Below are positions 28,723-38,794 of a stretch of DNA of 64,000 bases, piece after piece. The stretch is from Synechococcus sp. PCC 7336 (GTDB lineage: Bacteria; Cyanobacteriota; Cyanobacteriia; Thermostichales; PCC-7336). A program made the position numbers and the translations under genes. Location: positions 3,966,008 to 4,030,007 of the forward strand of contig NZ_CM001776.1 of assembly GCF_000332275.1 (NCBI RefSeq). Reading direction: 5' to 3'. Each line of letters starts with the position of its first letter. The first letter of the stretch is position 1. The notes under the pieces are model-generated. The model was given only the letters and a program-made list of their open reading frames with translations. It did no database searches and was not told the DNA's origin.

Positions 28723-28882
28723 GAGGATCATTCTATTCTATTGCGATCGCGCTCCGAGCAAGCGTTTGGTGGGGTCCGTGCTGGCGATCGATCTCCAAGG
28801 GAGAGATGGGACGTAGAGAGGATATACTGAGTGGCGACTTATACAAAGCAGGCATCGCCGTTAGAGCCCCCTTTGCGAGCCT

Positions 28883-29569
28883 CTAGGTAAATCGCTTGCC
28901 CAGTTGAATCGGATCGCGAACGGTAATTTTTTTCTTGTGAATAGAAATATAGTTGTGTTTGCGCAAATCGCCCAATAACCGCGTAATGGTGACTCGCGTC
29001 GAGCCGATCGCCTCGGCAATTTCTTGGTGGGATAAACGCAAGTCGATGGTGACGCCATCGCTGCTGGGGAGGCCAAAGTCGCGGCAGAGAATGAGCAAGA
29101 AACTGACCAAGCGAGAGCCCATATCTCGATGGGCTAAGGTCTCGATCATCATCTCCGTTTCCAAAATCCGAGAAGACAAGCCTTTTAGCAGTAACATCGC
29201 CAATTCGGCATTATCTTCTAGCGCCTTTTGTACCTGCTCGATCGGCAGCGACTGTAACTCGACCGTCGTGAATGCCACTGAATGGTAAAAGCGATCGGAA
29301 TGTTGTCCCGTCAGCAGGGAAAGCACCCCAAAAATACTATTTTCCCGCAATAGTGCTACCGTAATCTCTTCCCCCGATTCGTACACCCGCGAGAGCTTAA
29401 CTGCCCCTTTCTGGAGAAAATAGACTCGTTCTGCCGGATCGCCCGGAAAGAAAATGGTCTTGCCGCGCTCGTAAGTGTCCACCATTGGCGGATACTGAGT
29501 GCCTGCCATTTCCTTAAAAACAGAGGATAGGGGTCTTTCAGGGGCTGCTACCGAATCCAATGGGATCAT
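28883..29569 (-). CDS. ntcA: Global nitrogen regulator NtcA
   Basis: 228 residues. NtcA is the CRP-family activator that responds to 2-oxoglutarate and switches on nitrogen assimilation genes in cyanobacteria. An effector domain ([29 protein letters not shown]) is followed by a long dimer helix and the helix-turn-helix [21 protein letters not shown], which is nearly invariant in NtcA. The ATG at 29569 gives the standard N-terminus. A near-consensus NtcA site with correctly spaced -10 box lies about 200-240 bases upstream, so the gene is probably autoregulated. Confidence 0.98.
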   Translation of the reverse strand: MIPLDSVAAPERPLSSVFKEMAGTQYPPMVDTYERGKTIFFPGDPAERVYFLQKGAVKLSRVYESGEEITVALLRENSIFGVLSLLTGQHSDRFYHSVAFTTVELQSLPIEQVQKALEDNAELAMLLLKGLSSRILETEMMIETLAHRDMGSRLVSFLLILCRDFGLPSSDGVTIDLRLSHQEIAEAIGSTRVTITRLLGDLRKHNYISIHKKKITVRDPIQLGKRFT

Positions 29570-29766
29570 AATCTCTATCCTCAGTCAGGTGTATTAACTC
29601 TCAATGACGAATTGATTCTGTAGACCGATTGGTGCTCGATATTGGCTTTGGATAGAGATCTGTCGCATTCTATTTAATTGGCTGTCAATCCAGTTAAAAC
29701 TCTAACGCGCTCAATTCGGCAGGTTAAGCTGGCCAATCTGCATGATGGAGCCTTAATTTTTTACAT

Positions 29767-29810
29767 ACACTAGAGGCTATCCGCCGTCAGGTTTTGTATC
29801 CTAGTGCACA
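29767..29810 (-). promoter_or_regulatory. NtcA-activated promoter of ntcA
   Basis: On the minus strand TGTG-N8-TACA (29795-29810; consensus TGTA-N8-TACA, one mismatch) is followed, after exactly 22 bases, by TAGTGT (29767-29772), a TAN3T -10 box. This is the class II NtcA-dependent promoter layout. The predicted leader is about 190 bases. Read in the other direction no -10 box lies at that distance, so it points to ntcA and not to rsmI. Confidence 0.75.
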
Positions 29811-29941
29811 TTTTTCTCAAAGATAAACCGATAACAGCTCGATCGCCACCAATTGCCTGGACTCGGCAAGCCCATTTGGGTCAGAATTGCTGCTCGGGAT
29901 AGAGTCCATAATTGTCTACACCCTTGCGAGTTTCATCGTTG

Positions 29942-31856
<1,915 letters not shown>

Positions 31857-31873
31857 GGTTCCGAGCTCTGAAT

Positions 31874-31955
31874 TGCCCTCACCCCCGACCCCTCTCCCCT
31901 CGCGAAGCGTGGCGTCAGCCGTAATTCTGGGGGAAGGGGTTAGGGGATGGGGTCC
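31874..31955. repeat. CCCTCACCCC-type interspersed palindromic repeat
   Basis: Runs such as CCCTCACCCCCGACCCCTCT and, 40 bases on, GGGGGAAGGGGTTAGGGGAT form an imperfect palindrome with a short central segment. Elements of this type are scattered between genes in many cyanobacterial genomes. Here it lies just downstream of hemB and may fold into a large stem. Confidence 0.6.
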
Positions 31956-32134
31956 AGTCCCTTGTCGAACCCACGTTGGGAGAATATCGGTATAAAACTT
32001 GAGAGCTTCTGTCAATTTATGAAGCGATCGAGCGACTCATTAAGCGCTGTGAAGTTTCGGAAAATCTTTGACACGATCGCGATAGGTATGCATTGACCTA
32101 CTTACACTCAAAGTAGAAGTATCCTTATGGCATC

Positions 32135-32575
32135 ATGGCTAGCCCCGAACGAGTTAAGGCATATGTTGCCTGTTGGTTGCAAATGGGTAAAGCCGTGGAT
32201 ATCGATCGCCGCGATCGCCTCCAACAGCTCAAGCCCCAATCGATCCTGAGCGCCGATGGATATAGTGCGGAATTCGAGCGTAACTGGCGATTTATGTACC
32301 GCAATGCCGGCCGGTGCTACTTGAGTGGCACAAATGAAAGTATTGAAGAGTTGCTGGCCAATCGCTGGGATATTGAAGCCTGCAGTCGCTGCGATCTGCT
32401 CGTGCCGCTGCCAGCGTCTGTCTCCGCCAGTGGCACTGGCCCCTGCCCCTGCGCCGATATTGACTCTTGGCCCGATCTGGACAGCCTGAAACCGCGGCTA
32501 GATACGGCAGAAATGCCCTTGCCCCCCACTTCTCTCCATCGCGTTCAGAAGCGACTGCAAGCCGTTGGCGCATAG
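32135..32575 (+). CDS. Conserved cyanobacterial protein with Cys pairs
   Basis: 146 residues. The pattern AYVACWLQMGKAV, LSADGYSAEFERNW, WDIEACSRCDLLVPLP and GPCPCADIDSWP resembles a widespread cyanobacterial protein of unknown function. CSRC and CPC could form a zinc-ribbon-like site. No membrane segment. The start is the ATG at 32135; no near-consensus ribosome binding site. Stand-alone gene. Confidence 0.75.
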   Translation: MASPERVKAYVACWLQMGKAVDIDRRDRLQQLKPQSILSADGYSAEFERNWRFMYRNAGRCYLSGTNESIEELLANRWDIEACSRCDLLVPLPASVSASGTGPCPCADIDSWPDLDSLKPRLDTAEMPLPPTSLHRVQKRLQAVGA

Positions 32576-32772
32576 TGCTGCCAGACTGGCGAGCGTTTTT
32601 GGCGATCGCGAGGAGATAAAAATAAAACTCAATTGGCCAAATCTTGGCTTGAAATGACAAGCGAATGCTTGTTTTAGGGATAAATTTGCAACAACGATCG
32701 GCTAAATTTCCAAATTCCGACCTCTCTCTGCCGCCAACTGTGGGTAATATGGCTAAGAATTAAGTTTCGATT

Positions 32773-34545
32773 ATGGCCAATCCACCAGCCAATACGCTGC
32801 CCAACATTTTATTACCTTTGTTCTCGCACCCCTGCTCAATACTGTGGCAGGTTCTAATGTGCAGCCTGCCGCTGCTCGGTATTGCTACCCCTACTGTTGC
32901 CCAGACCGATCCTTCCTTAGAAGCTCTCCCCTTTCTCGATCCCACTCCCCCCGAGACCGAACCCGCACCGACCCAGCCGCTTCCCCCCCTCGAAGATCTC
33001 TTTCCCAACCTGCATCGAACCCCTTCTCCCCAATCGCCGTATCTACAGCCATCCCTCGAACAAAACCAGTTTGTGGTGAAGGAATTTCGGGTGGAGGGAA
33101 GCACTATCTTTAGTGCAGAAGACTTGGCAAAGGAGACTGAGCCGTTCACCAATCGCCCGATCGGCTTCAACGAACTTCTAGAAGTGCGCACCGCGATCTC
33201 CCAGCTCTACATTTCAACCGGATACCTAACCTCGGCAGCCTTTATCCCGCCCCAGACGCTTGCAGGTGGCGTGGTGGTGGTGGAGGTGGTTGAAGGCACC
33301 CTCGATGAGATTGAAGTATCGGGCACTAACCGTCTCAATCCCCGCTACGTTCGCAGTCGGCTGCAGTTGGCAGCAGATCCTCCCCTCAACGTCGATCGCC
33401 TACTCGAACGATTGCAACTACTACGCTTGGACAGTCGGATCGACAATCTCTCGGCAGAATTGTCTGCCGGTGCCCAACCGGGCTCCTCAGTGTTGGCGGT
33501 TAGCGTACAGGAAGCCAATACGGTCGCCGTTGACGTGCGGTTAGATAGCGGTCGTTCCCCCAGTGCGGGCGGTTTGCGGCGGGAAGGACGCCTGAGAGAA
33601 GATAATCTCTTCGGTCAGGGGGATAGCTTTGTGCTGCTCTTCGACAACACCGATGGCAGTAATGTCGTTCAAACCAGTTATACCTATCCCATTACTCCTC
33701 GCGGCAATACCGTCAGCTTGGCTTACGCCCGCAGTTGGAGCGAAATTATTGAAGAACCCTTCGACGTTCTCGAGGTTGAGGCAGTCTCCGATCGCATCGA
33801 TCTGGCACTGACCCACCCCATCCTGCGCACCCCCCACCAAGAGCTGTCCTTACGTTTAGAGGGCACCTATCGAGCCAGCCAGATCGAGTTTCTAGATGGG
33901 TTGCCGTTTCCCAGTCGGGGTGCGGATGAAGACGGTCGCCTCGAGCTGGCAGTGGTGCGCTTCAGTCAGGATTGGTTGCTGCGCCAGCCCCGTCAAGCCA
34001 TTGCTGCCCGATCGCAATTCAACTTTGGCATCGACGTGCAGGACGCACTTCCAGACGGCAGCGGCGTCGATGGGGACTTTTTTGTCTGGCGCGGACAGGC
34101 CCAATGGGCCAGACGGCTCGCCCCCCAATCGCTGGTTTTGCTGCGGGGGGACGTGCAGCTCGCCGATCGCCCCCTCGTGGGCTCCGAGCAATTTCGCTTG
34201 GGGGGTCTGGATACCGTGCGGGGATTCCGTCAGGATTTGCGCTTGACCGATAATGGGGCATTGCTGTCTGCTGAAGTGCGCCTGCCCATCTTTCAGGATG
34301 CCGATGGAGCGGGGGTTATCCAAGCAATCCCGTTTGTAGATCTGAGGGCGGGTTGGAATAATGGCGAGCTGGAGGCCCAATTTCCCAATGGCTTGGCTTC
34401 TGCCGGGTTGAGCCTCTCGTGGCAGTGGCAAGATCGTCTGTCAGCACGCATTAACTATGGGGTTCCCCTTGTGGATGTGGATACGCCAACTGATACGTTG
34501 CAAGATAGCGGCCTGTCATTTGCAGTGAGGCTCACCTTTTTCTGA
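32773..34545 (+). CDS. TpsB-type two-partner secretion transporter (ShlB/FhaC family)
   Basis: 590 residues. Signal peptide (about 20-45, ending TPTVAQTDP), a Pro-rich linker, a POTRA domain (VVKEFRVEGSTIFSAEDLAK, YISTGYLTSAAF) and a second POTRA-like part (LDEIEVSGTNRLNPRYVRSR), then a 16-strand type barrel with RLGGLDTVRGFRQD, the family's hallmark, and a final aromatic Phe (FAVRLTFF). It sits in the outer membrane and normally exports one large TpsA protein. No TpsA is in the window; the next gene is a CHAT protein. Confidence 0.92.
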   Translation: MANPPANTLPNILLPLFSHPCSILWQVLMCSLPLLGIATPTVAQTDPSLEALPFLDPTPPETEPAPTQPLPPLEDLFPNLHRTPSPQSPYLQPSLEQNQFVVKEFRVEGSTIFSAEDLAKETEPFTNRPIGFNELLEVRTAISQLYISTGYLTSAAFIPPQTLAGGVVVVEVVEGTLDEIEVSGTNRLNPRYVRSRLQLAADPPLNVDRLLERLQLLRLDSRIDNLSAELSAGAQPGSSVLAVSVQEANTVAVDVRLDSGRSPSAGGLRREGRLREDNLFGQGDSFVLLFDNTDGSNVVQTSYTYPITPRGNTVSLAYARSWSEIIEEPFDVLEVEAVSDRIDLALTHPILRTPHQELSLRLEGTYRASQIEFLDGLPFPSRGADEDGRLELAVVRFSQDWLLRQPRQAIAARSQFNFGIDVQDALPDGSGVDGDFFVWRGQAQWARRLAPQSLVLLRGDVQLADRPLVGSEQFRLGGLDTVRGFRQDLRLTDNGALLSAEVRLPIFQDADGAGVIQAIPFVDLRAGWNNGELEAQFPNGLASAGLSLSWQWQDRLSARINYGVPLVDVDTPTDTLQDSGLSFAVRLTFF

Positions 34546-34672
34546 AGTGTCGGCGTTTTTTTGAGGTCTCGGCCTTGGGGGACGATTGCACGGGAGGCAT
34601 GGAAGCAATGATGGCAACAGGGTTGCGGGAGCTTGCCCTCACTGGCGGGCCAGTTGACTGAGGAGGCGATCG

Positions 34673-37285
34673 ATGGCAAATGTCGGGAAGAGAATGCGGC
34701 GACGGTACTTTGGGGAATTGCTCGGTCTGTTGTTGGCTGCTGGGCTGAGTTGGCTGCTGGGCAGCAGCCACAGTTGGGCGGAGCCAACGTCGCCCTCTGG
34801 CAGCCACTGGCTGGCAGAGGCGGCGCAACAGCTCGAACTGGAGGGCCAAAGGCAGTTTGCCGAGGGACGAGAGGAAGCCGCCCTCGCCAGTTTGGCAGAG
34901 GCGATCGCCTCCTACCGGAGCAACGGCGATCGCATTGGAGAGGCGATCGCCAGCAGCAATTTAGCCTCTGTTTACGCCGAATTGGGCCGCTGGCAAGAGG
35001 CCAATCGCGCCATCAATGCCAGTCTGGATCTATTGGAGGGCGATCGCGCTCCGACCTCAGCGGACAGGGCGGTTGGGGAGCAGCAGGTGTTGGCTCAGGT
35101 GCTCGACACCAATGGCCGCCTGCTATTTCGTCAAGGTCGCCTAGAACCAGCCTTCGACAGTTGGGAGCGGGCGGCGGTACTGTTCGAGCACCTGCGGGAC
35201 GAATCGGGAACCATTCGCGCCCGCATCAACGAGGCCCAAGCTCTACAGAGTCTGGGACTGTATCGGCGGGCCACCGCTATTCTCGAACGGGTGGTCGAGT
35301 CTTTGGAGGAGCGTCCTGACTCGGTGATGGTGGCGGTGGGCCTGCGCAGTTTGGGGGATGCCCTCGAAACTGCAGGGGATCTCGATTTGGCTCGCAAAGC
35401 CTTGAATGACAGTTTGAAGGTGGCCGAACGGCTGCAGGATGCCGAGGCGATCGCCGCCGCTCAGCTGAGTTTGGGCAATGCTGCCCGCGCTAGCAGAGAG
35501 TTCGATCGCGCCCTCGCCCTCTATCGCGAGGCGGCCAGCGGCAGCCCAAATAGCCGCACGCAACTTCAGGCCCTGCTCAATCAACTCAGCCTCTTGGTGG
35601 AGACGGAGCAGTGGCCGCTGGCTCTGCAAACATGGCCCGAGATCGGCGATCGCCTCGATGCCATGCCGGTTTCTCGAACGGCGATCTACGATCGCATCAA
35701 TCTCGCCCGCAGCCTAGAACAATTACACCGCCATCAGGTGGACGGAGCACCCGACTTAGCGGCGATCGCGGCGATGACGGCCTTAGCCCGCCAACAAGCC
35801 CGAGAGATTGACGATCCGCGAGCCGAGTCCCACGCCTTGGGGCAGTTGGGGGAATGGTACGAACGCACGCAGCAATGGCCCCAAGCCACTGCTGCCACCC
35901 AAACGGCGCTAGAGCTGGCCCAAGCCCACCGCGACGCCGACATTGCTTACCGCTGGCAGTGGCAACTGGGCCGCATTCAAGTCGAAAACGGTCAACTGGC
36001 CCAGGCCGTGCGGTCTTATCGAGCGGCCCTCGGCACTTTACAAGAGCTGCGCGGAGATTTGGCAGCCATCAACCCTGAAATTCAACACGCCTTCCGCGAT
36101 CGGATTGAGCCCATCCACCGCGAATTTGTCCAGTTGCTGCTTCGGGAAGAGGCTGAGGACTTAGGTATCGACGACCCTCTGGAGGTGGCCCGCCAAACGA
36201 TTGAGTCATTACAGGTGGCCGAGCTGGATAACTTCTTTCGAGCGGCCTGCGTCGATACAGAGCCGATTGAGATCGACACGATTGACGAGCACTCGGCCAT
36301 CATCTACCCGATCGTGTTGCCCCGAGAACTGGCGATCGTCCTGCGGTTGCCGGGACAACCCTTACAACTGTTTCACTCCCGAGCCAATAGCGCTCAGATC
36401 GATCGCCTCGTGGACTTGGCTCGCTTGGCTTACGGCCAGCGCAACAGCCCCCGCCACATGCCCCTCTCGCAACTGATGTACGACTGGATCGTGCGACCGA
36501 TTGAAGGGGCGCTTTCCGAGAGTGAAGTGGATACTCTCGTTTTCGTGCCCGATGGCGTACTGCGGAATTTGCCGATGGGAGCCATGCACGATGGCGAACG
36601 CTATTTACTCGAACGCTATGCGATCGCCCTCAGCCCCGGCTTGCAGTTATTGCCCCCCGAAGCTCCCGACTCTACCCAAGTGAATGTCTTAATTGCCGGA
36701 TTATCCCAACCGACGCAGGGATTTTCGGGCTTGCCCCACGTGACCTCCGAGGTGGACTCCATTGCCCTCCAAATCCCGGCCAGCCGGTTGCAAGATGAGG
36801 ATTTCACCGCCAACCAATTTAAAAAATCTGCAGGCACGGAGTCCTACCCGATCGTCCATATTGCCACCCACGGCCAATTCAGCTCCCAGCTCGATCGCAC
36901 CTTCTTGCTCACGTGGGACGACAAAATCGATATCAACCAACTGCGCAGCCTGATTTTTGCCAGTGACTTCACCCGCAGCCGCCCGATCGATCTGTTGGTG
37001 TTGAGTGCCTGTCAAACCGCCACTGGCGATCGGCGCGCGGCCCTGGGCCTAGCGGGAATTGCCACCCGCGCTGGAGCTCGCAGCACCCTGGCCACCTTCT
37101 GGCAGGTCAACGACGAATCCACCGCCACCATCATGGAAGGCTTCTATCGCAATCTCAAAACTGGCGAGATGACGAAGGCCGAAGCGCTGCGCCAAGCCCA
37201 GATTTCCTTCCTGGCCGAGGCAGATCGGCGGCACCAACACCCGTTTTTTTGGGCTGCCTTCAGTTTGATTGGCAATTGGCTGTAG
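34673..37285 (+). CDS. Exported TPR and CHAT-domain cysteine-protease-like protein
   Basis: 870 residues. A signal peptide or N-terminal anchor (11-35, LLGLLLAAGLSWLLGSSHSWA) is followed by TPR-like helical repeats (about 45-480) and a C-terminal CHAT domain (about 590-870). The caspase-like dyad is His733 (HIATHGQF) and Cys780 (LSACQTATGD), both intact, and FWAAFSLIGNWL ends the domain. CHAT domains are clan-CD proteases related to separase. It lies 127 bp after the TpsB gene on the same strand, a pairing seen in other cyanobacteria, so it may act at the cell surface or on TPS cargo. Confidence 0.88.
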   Translation: MANVGKRMRRRYFGELLGLLLAAGLSWLLGSSHSWAEPTSPSGSHWLAEAAQQLELEGQRQFAEGREEAALASLAEAIASYRSNGDRIGEAIASSNLASVYAELGRWQEANRAINASLDLLEGDRAPTSADRAVGEQQVLAQVLDTNGRLLFRQGRLEPAFDSWERAAVLFEHLRDESGTIRARINEAQALQSLGLYRRATAILERVVESLEERPDSVMVAVGLRSLGDALETAGDLDLARKALNDSLKVAERLQDAEAIAAAQLSLGNAARASREFDRALALYREAASGSPNSRTQLQALLNQLSLLVETEQWPLALQTWPEIGDRLDAMPVSRTAIYDRINLARSLEQLHRHQVDGAPDLAAIAAMTALARQQAREIDDPRAESHALGQLGEWYERTQQWPQATAATQTALELAQAHRDADIAYRWQWQLGRIQVENGQLAQAVRSYRAALGTLQELRGDLAAINPEIQHAFRDRIEPIHREFVQLLLREEAEDLGIDDPLEVARQTIESLQVAELDNFFRAACVDTEPIEIDTIDEHSAIIYPIVLPRELAIVLRLPGQPLQLFHSRANSAQIDRLVDLARLAYGQRNSPRHMPLSQLMYDWIVRPIEGALSESEVDTLVFVPDGVLRNLPMGAMHDGERYLLERYAIALSPGLQLLPPEAPDSTQVNVLIAGLSQPTQGFSGLPHVTSEVDSIALQIPASRLQDEDFTANQFKKSAGTESYPIVHIATHGQFSSQLDRTFLLTWDDKIDINQLRSLIFASDFTRSRPIDLLVLSACQTATGDRRAALGLAGIATRAGARSTLATFWQVNDESTATIMEGFYRNLKTGEMTKAEALRQAQISFLAEADRRHQHPFFWAAFSLIGNWL

Positions 37286-37299
37286 GAGGAGGCCATTCG

Positions 37300-37584
37300 C
37301 TAATTGTCAGAGGCGTCGGCATCTGCAGCAGCAGTCTGCGGGTAGTCTGACAAAACACCGGCCTCGGCGATCGCCTTGGGATACAGCCCCAAAAACAGCA
37401 CCCACCAAGCCGCCACAGGCAGCGCCACCAGCCCTGTAACCCAAAGGCGGTGGAACAGTAACCCACTGCCTGCCACGATCGCCACCCCGGTCAGCACAAT
37501 ACTCCAAGGCTGACACCACCAGGGTTTGTAGTTCCAAACGCTAGCTCGATGTTTTGAAGAGGTCGTGTCATTTGCAGAGGTCAT
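37300..37584 (-). CDS. Small membrane protein, DUF6737-like
   Basis: 94 residues. WNYKPWWCQPWSIVLTGV, two hydrophobic segments (about 27-45 and 48-68) and FLGLYPKAIAEAG are characteristic of a small protein conserved in cyanobacteria and possibly plastids. The function is not known. It starts at the ATG at 37584, 56 bp downstream of the MBL-fold gene on the same strand, so the two may be co-transcribed. Confidence 0.8.
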   Translation of the reverse strand: MTSANDTTSSKHRASVWNYKPWWCQPWSIVLTGVAIVAGSGLLFHRLWVTGLVALPVAAWWVLFLGLYPKAIAEAGVLSDYPQTAAADADASDN

Positions 37585-37640
37585 ATCAAGCGCGAGTCAC
37601 TGCCCCCGATCGTGCCTCAGAACTGGAGATTTGTCTCGAA

Positions 37641-38417
37641 TCAGAGCGCAGGACTGGCCAAATTCAGCTCGAACGGCTCGCCAACCTTGGGGGCGATCGC
37701 CTGGGTGGATATCCCCAACTCTCGAATTCGATCCTGCAGTTCCGCCAAACTGCCCTTCAAACTCAGAACAGAAGTTAAAAGCCCGCTAAACTCGATGCCA
37801 TCATTGCCGTGGGTGCTTTGTAGGAAGTATTGCGGCCGCAACATTTTCACTAACTCTAGAGAGCTGTCTTTCCCTCGAATAAAGGCTCCCACCACTGGAA
37901 TTTCAATGTTTGCCACCGGACCGATCGCGACATCGACGGGGGCATGTTGCTGCAAGCTGTCGGCATGAAAGCCGTGGGGCTCGTAGTACAGCTTAGTCCC
38001 GCTGTCTTTGAGGGCGAGCAGATAGCCATTCTCCGGTTTGATGCCGGTTAGCGCTCCTTCCGTGGCCAAGATATCGATCCGATCGGCCAGGGTAAACTGC
38101 TCGCCAATGTCGAGGGCAGTCACATCGCTATATCCCAATTCCCGCGCCAGCTTGGCCGCTTTGGGAGAGCCGACGACAGGGATGGCGCGATCGAATTGCT
38201 TCAGCGTGGGGGGATGGGCGTGGTCGGGCAATCCCTGCGAGAGCAAAATCAAATCGAGGTTCTGCGGCAGCGGCAGCGAGTCTGCTGCGCGGATGGCGCG
38301 AAAGAACCAAGAGATGCCCCCAAATTCCAATGGCCCCACCAACCACGGATCGATCGCAATCCGCTGGCCCGCCACTTCCAGTAGCCAAGAGTTTGAACCG
38401 TACCAAGTCAATCGCAT
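37641..38417 (-). CDS. MBL-fold (UlaG-like) protein with altered metal site
   Basis: 258 residues. LTWYGSNSWLLEVAGQRIAI followed by DPWLVG is the usual beginning of UlaG-like metallo-beta-lactamase-fold hydrolases. The canonical HxHxDH loop is LLSQGLPDHAH here: the first two His are replaced by Ser and Gly, while DH is kept. Later His (YYEPHGFHAD, STHGND) remain. A similar variant loop (SQGLxDHAHP) is familiar in cyanobacterial members, so it may define a subfamily. GAGGG lies nine bases before the ATG. Confidence 0.85.
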   Translation of the reverse strand: MRLTWYGSNSWLLEVAGQRIAIDPWLVGPLEFGGISWFFRAIRAADSLPLPQNLDLILLSQGLPDHAHPPTLKQFDRAIPVVGSPKAAKLARELGYSDVTALDIGEQFTLADRIDILATEGALTGIKPENGYLLALKDSGTKLYYEPHGFHADSLQQHAPVDVAIGPVANIEIPVVGAFIRGKDSSLELVKMLRPQYFLQSTHGNDGIEFSGLLTSVLSLKGSLAELQDRIRELGISTQAIAPKVGEPFELNLASPAL

Positions 38418-38794
38418 TCGCTGCAGCCCTCTTCAATCTAAAACTGAATACTGGATTATTACAAATTGTAACCTCTACCCAGGGGAGGCAGTCTGAGCTG
38501 GGCTCGATTGCGCTCTTCCCGCAAGCTGGAGAGATGAAGCTACAGCTTAAAAATCAATTACCAGAAAAGATCGGCTTTCCCTACTGTTGGGTTGCGCGCG
38601 AAACCCGTAAACTGAACGAAGTAGCAACAAAACTTTACGTTGCTGGGTCCCCAACTTCAACGGTGAGATGGAGCGCAGTCTGACTTTGGGAATACTCCCT
38701 CAATCGCAGCCTTGCATCCCACCGAAATCAATCTCGATCGCCGAGTCACCCCTATCCTCTCAGCGATCGCGGTGAGTTCTAAGAGAGCAAACTA
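38418..38794. other. Intergenic leader of clpC
   Basis: 377 bp between the divergent MBL gene and clpC. No convincing gene: the frame at 38330-38683 overlaps the MBL gene and has no ribosome binding site. No recognised regulator site. Confidence 0.4.

Noticed and set aside
38330-38683. Possible gene upstream of clpC
   Set aside because: Overlaps the MBL-fold gene, lacks a ribosome binding site and has low-complexity composition.
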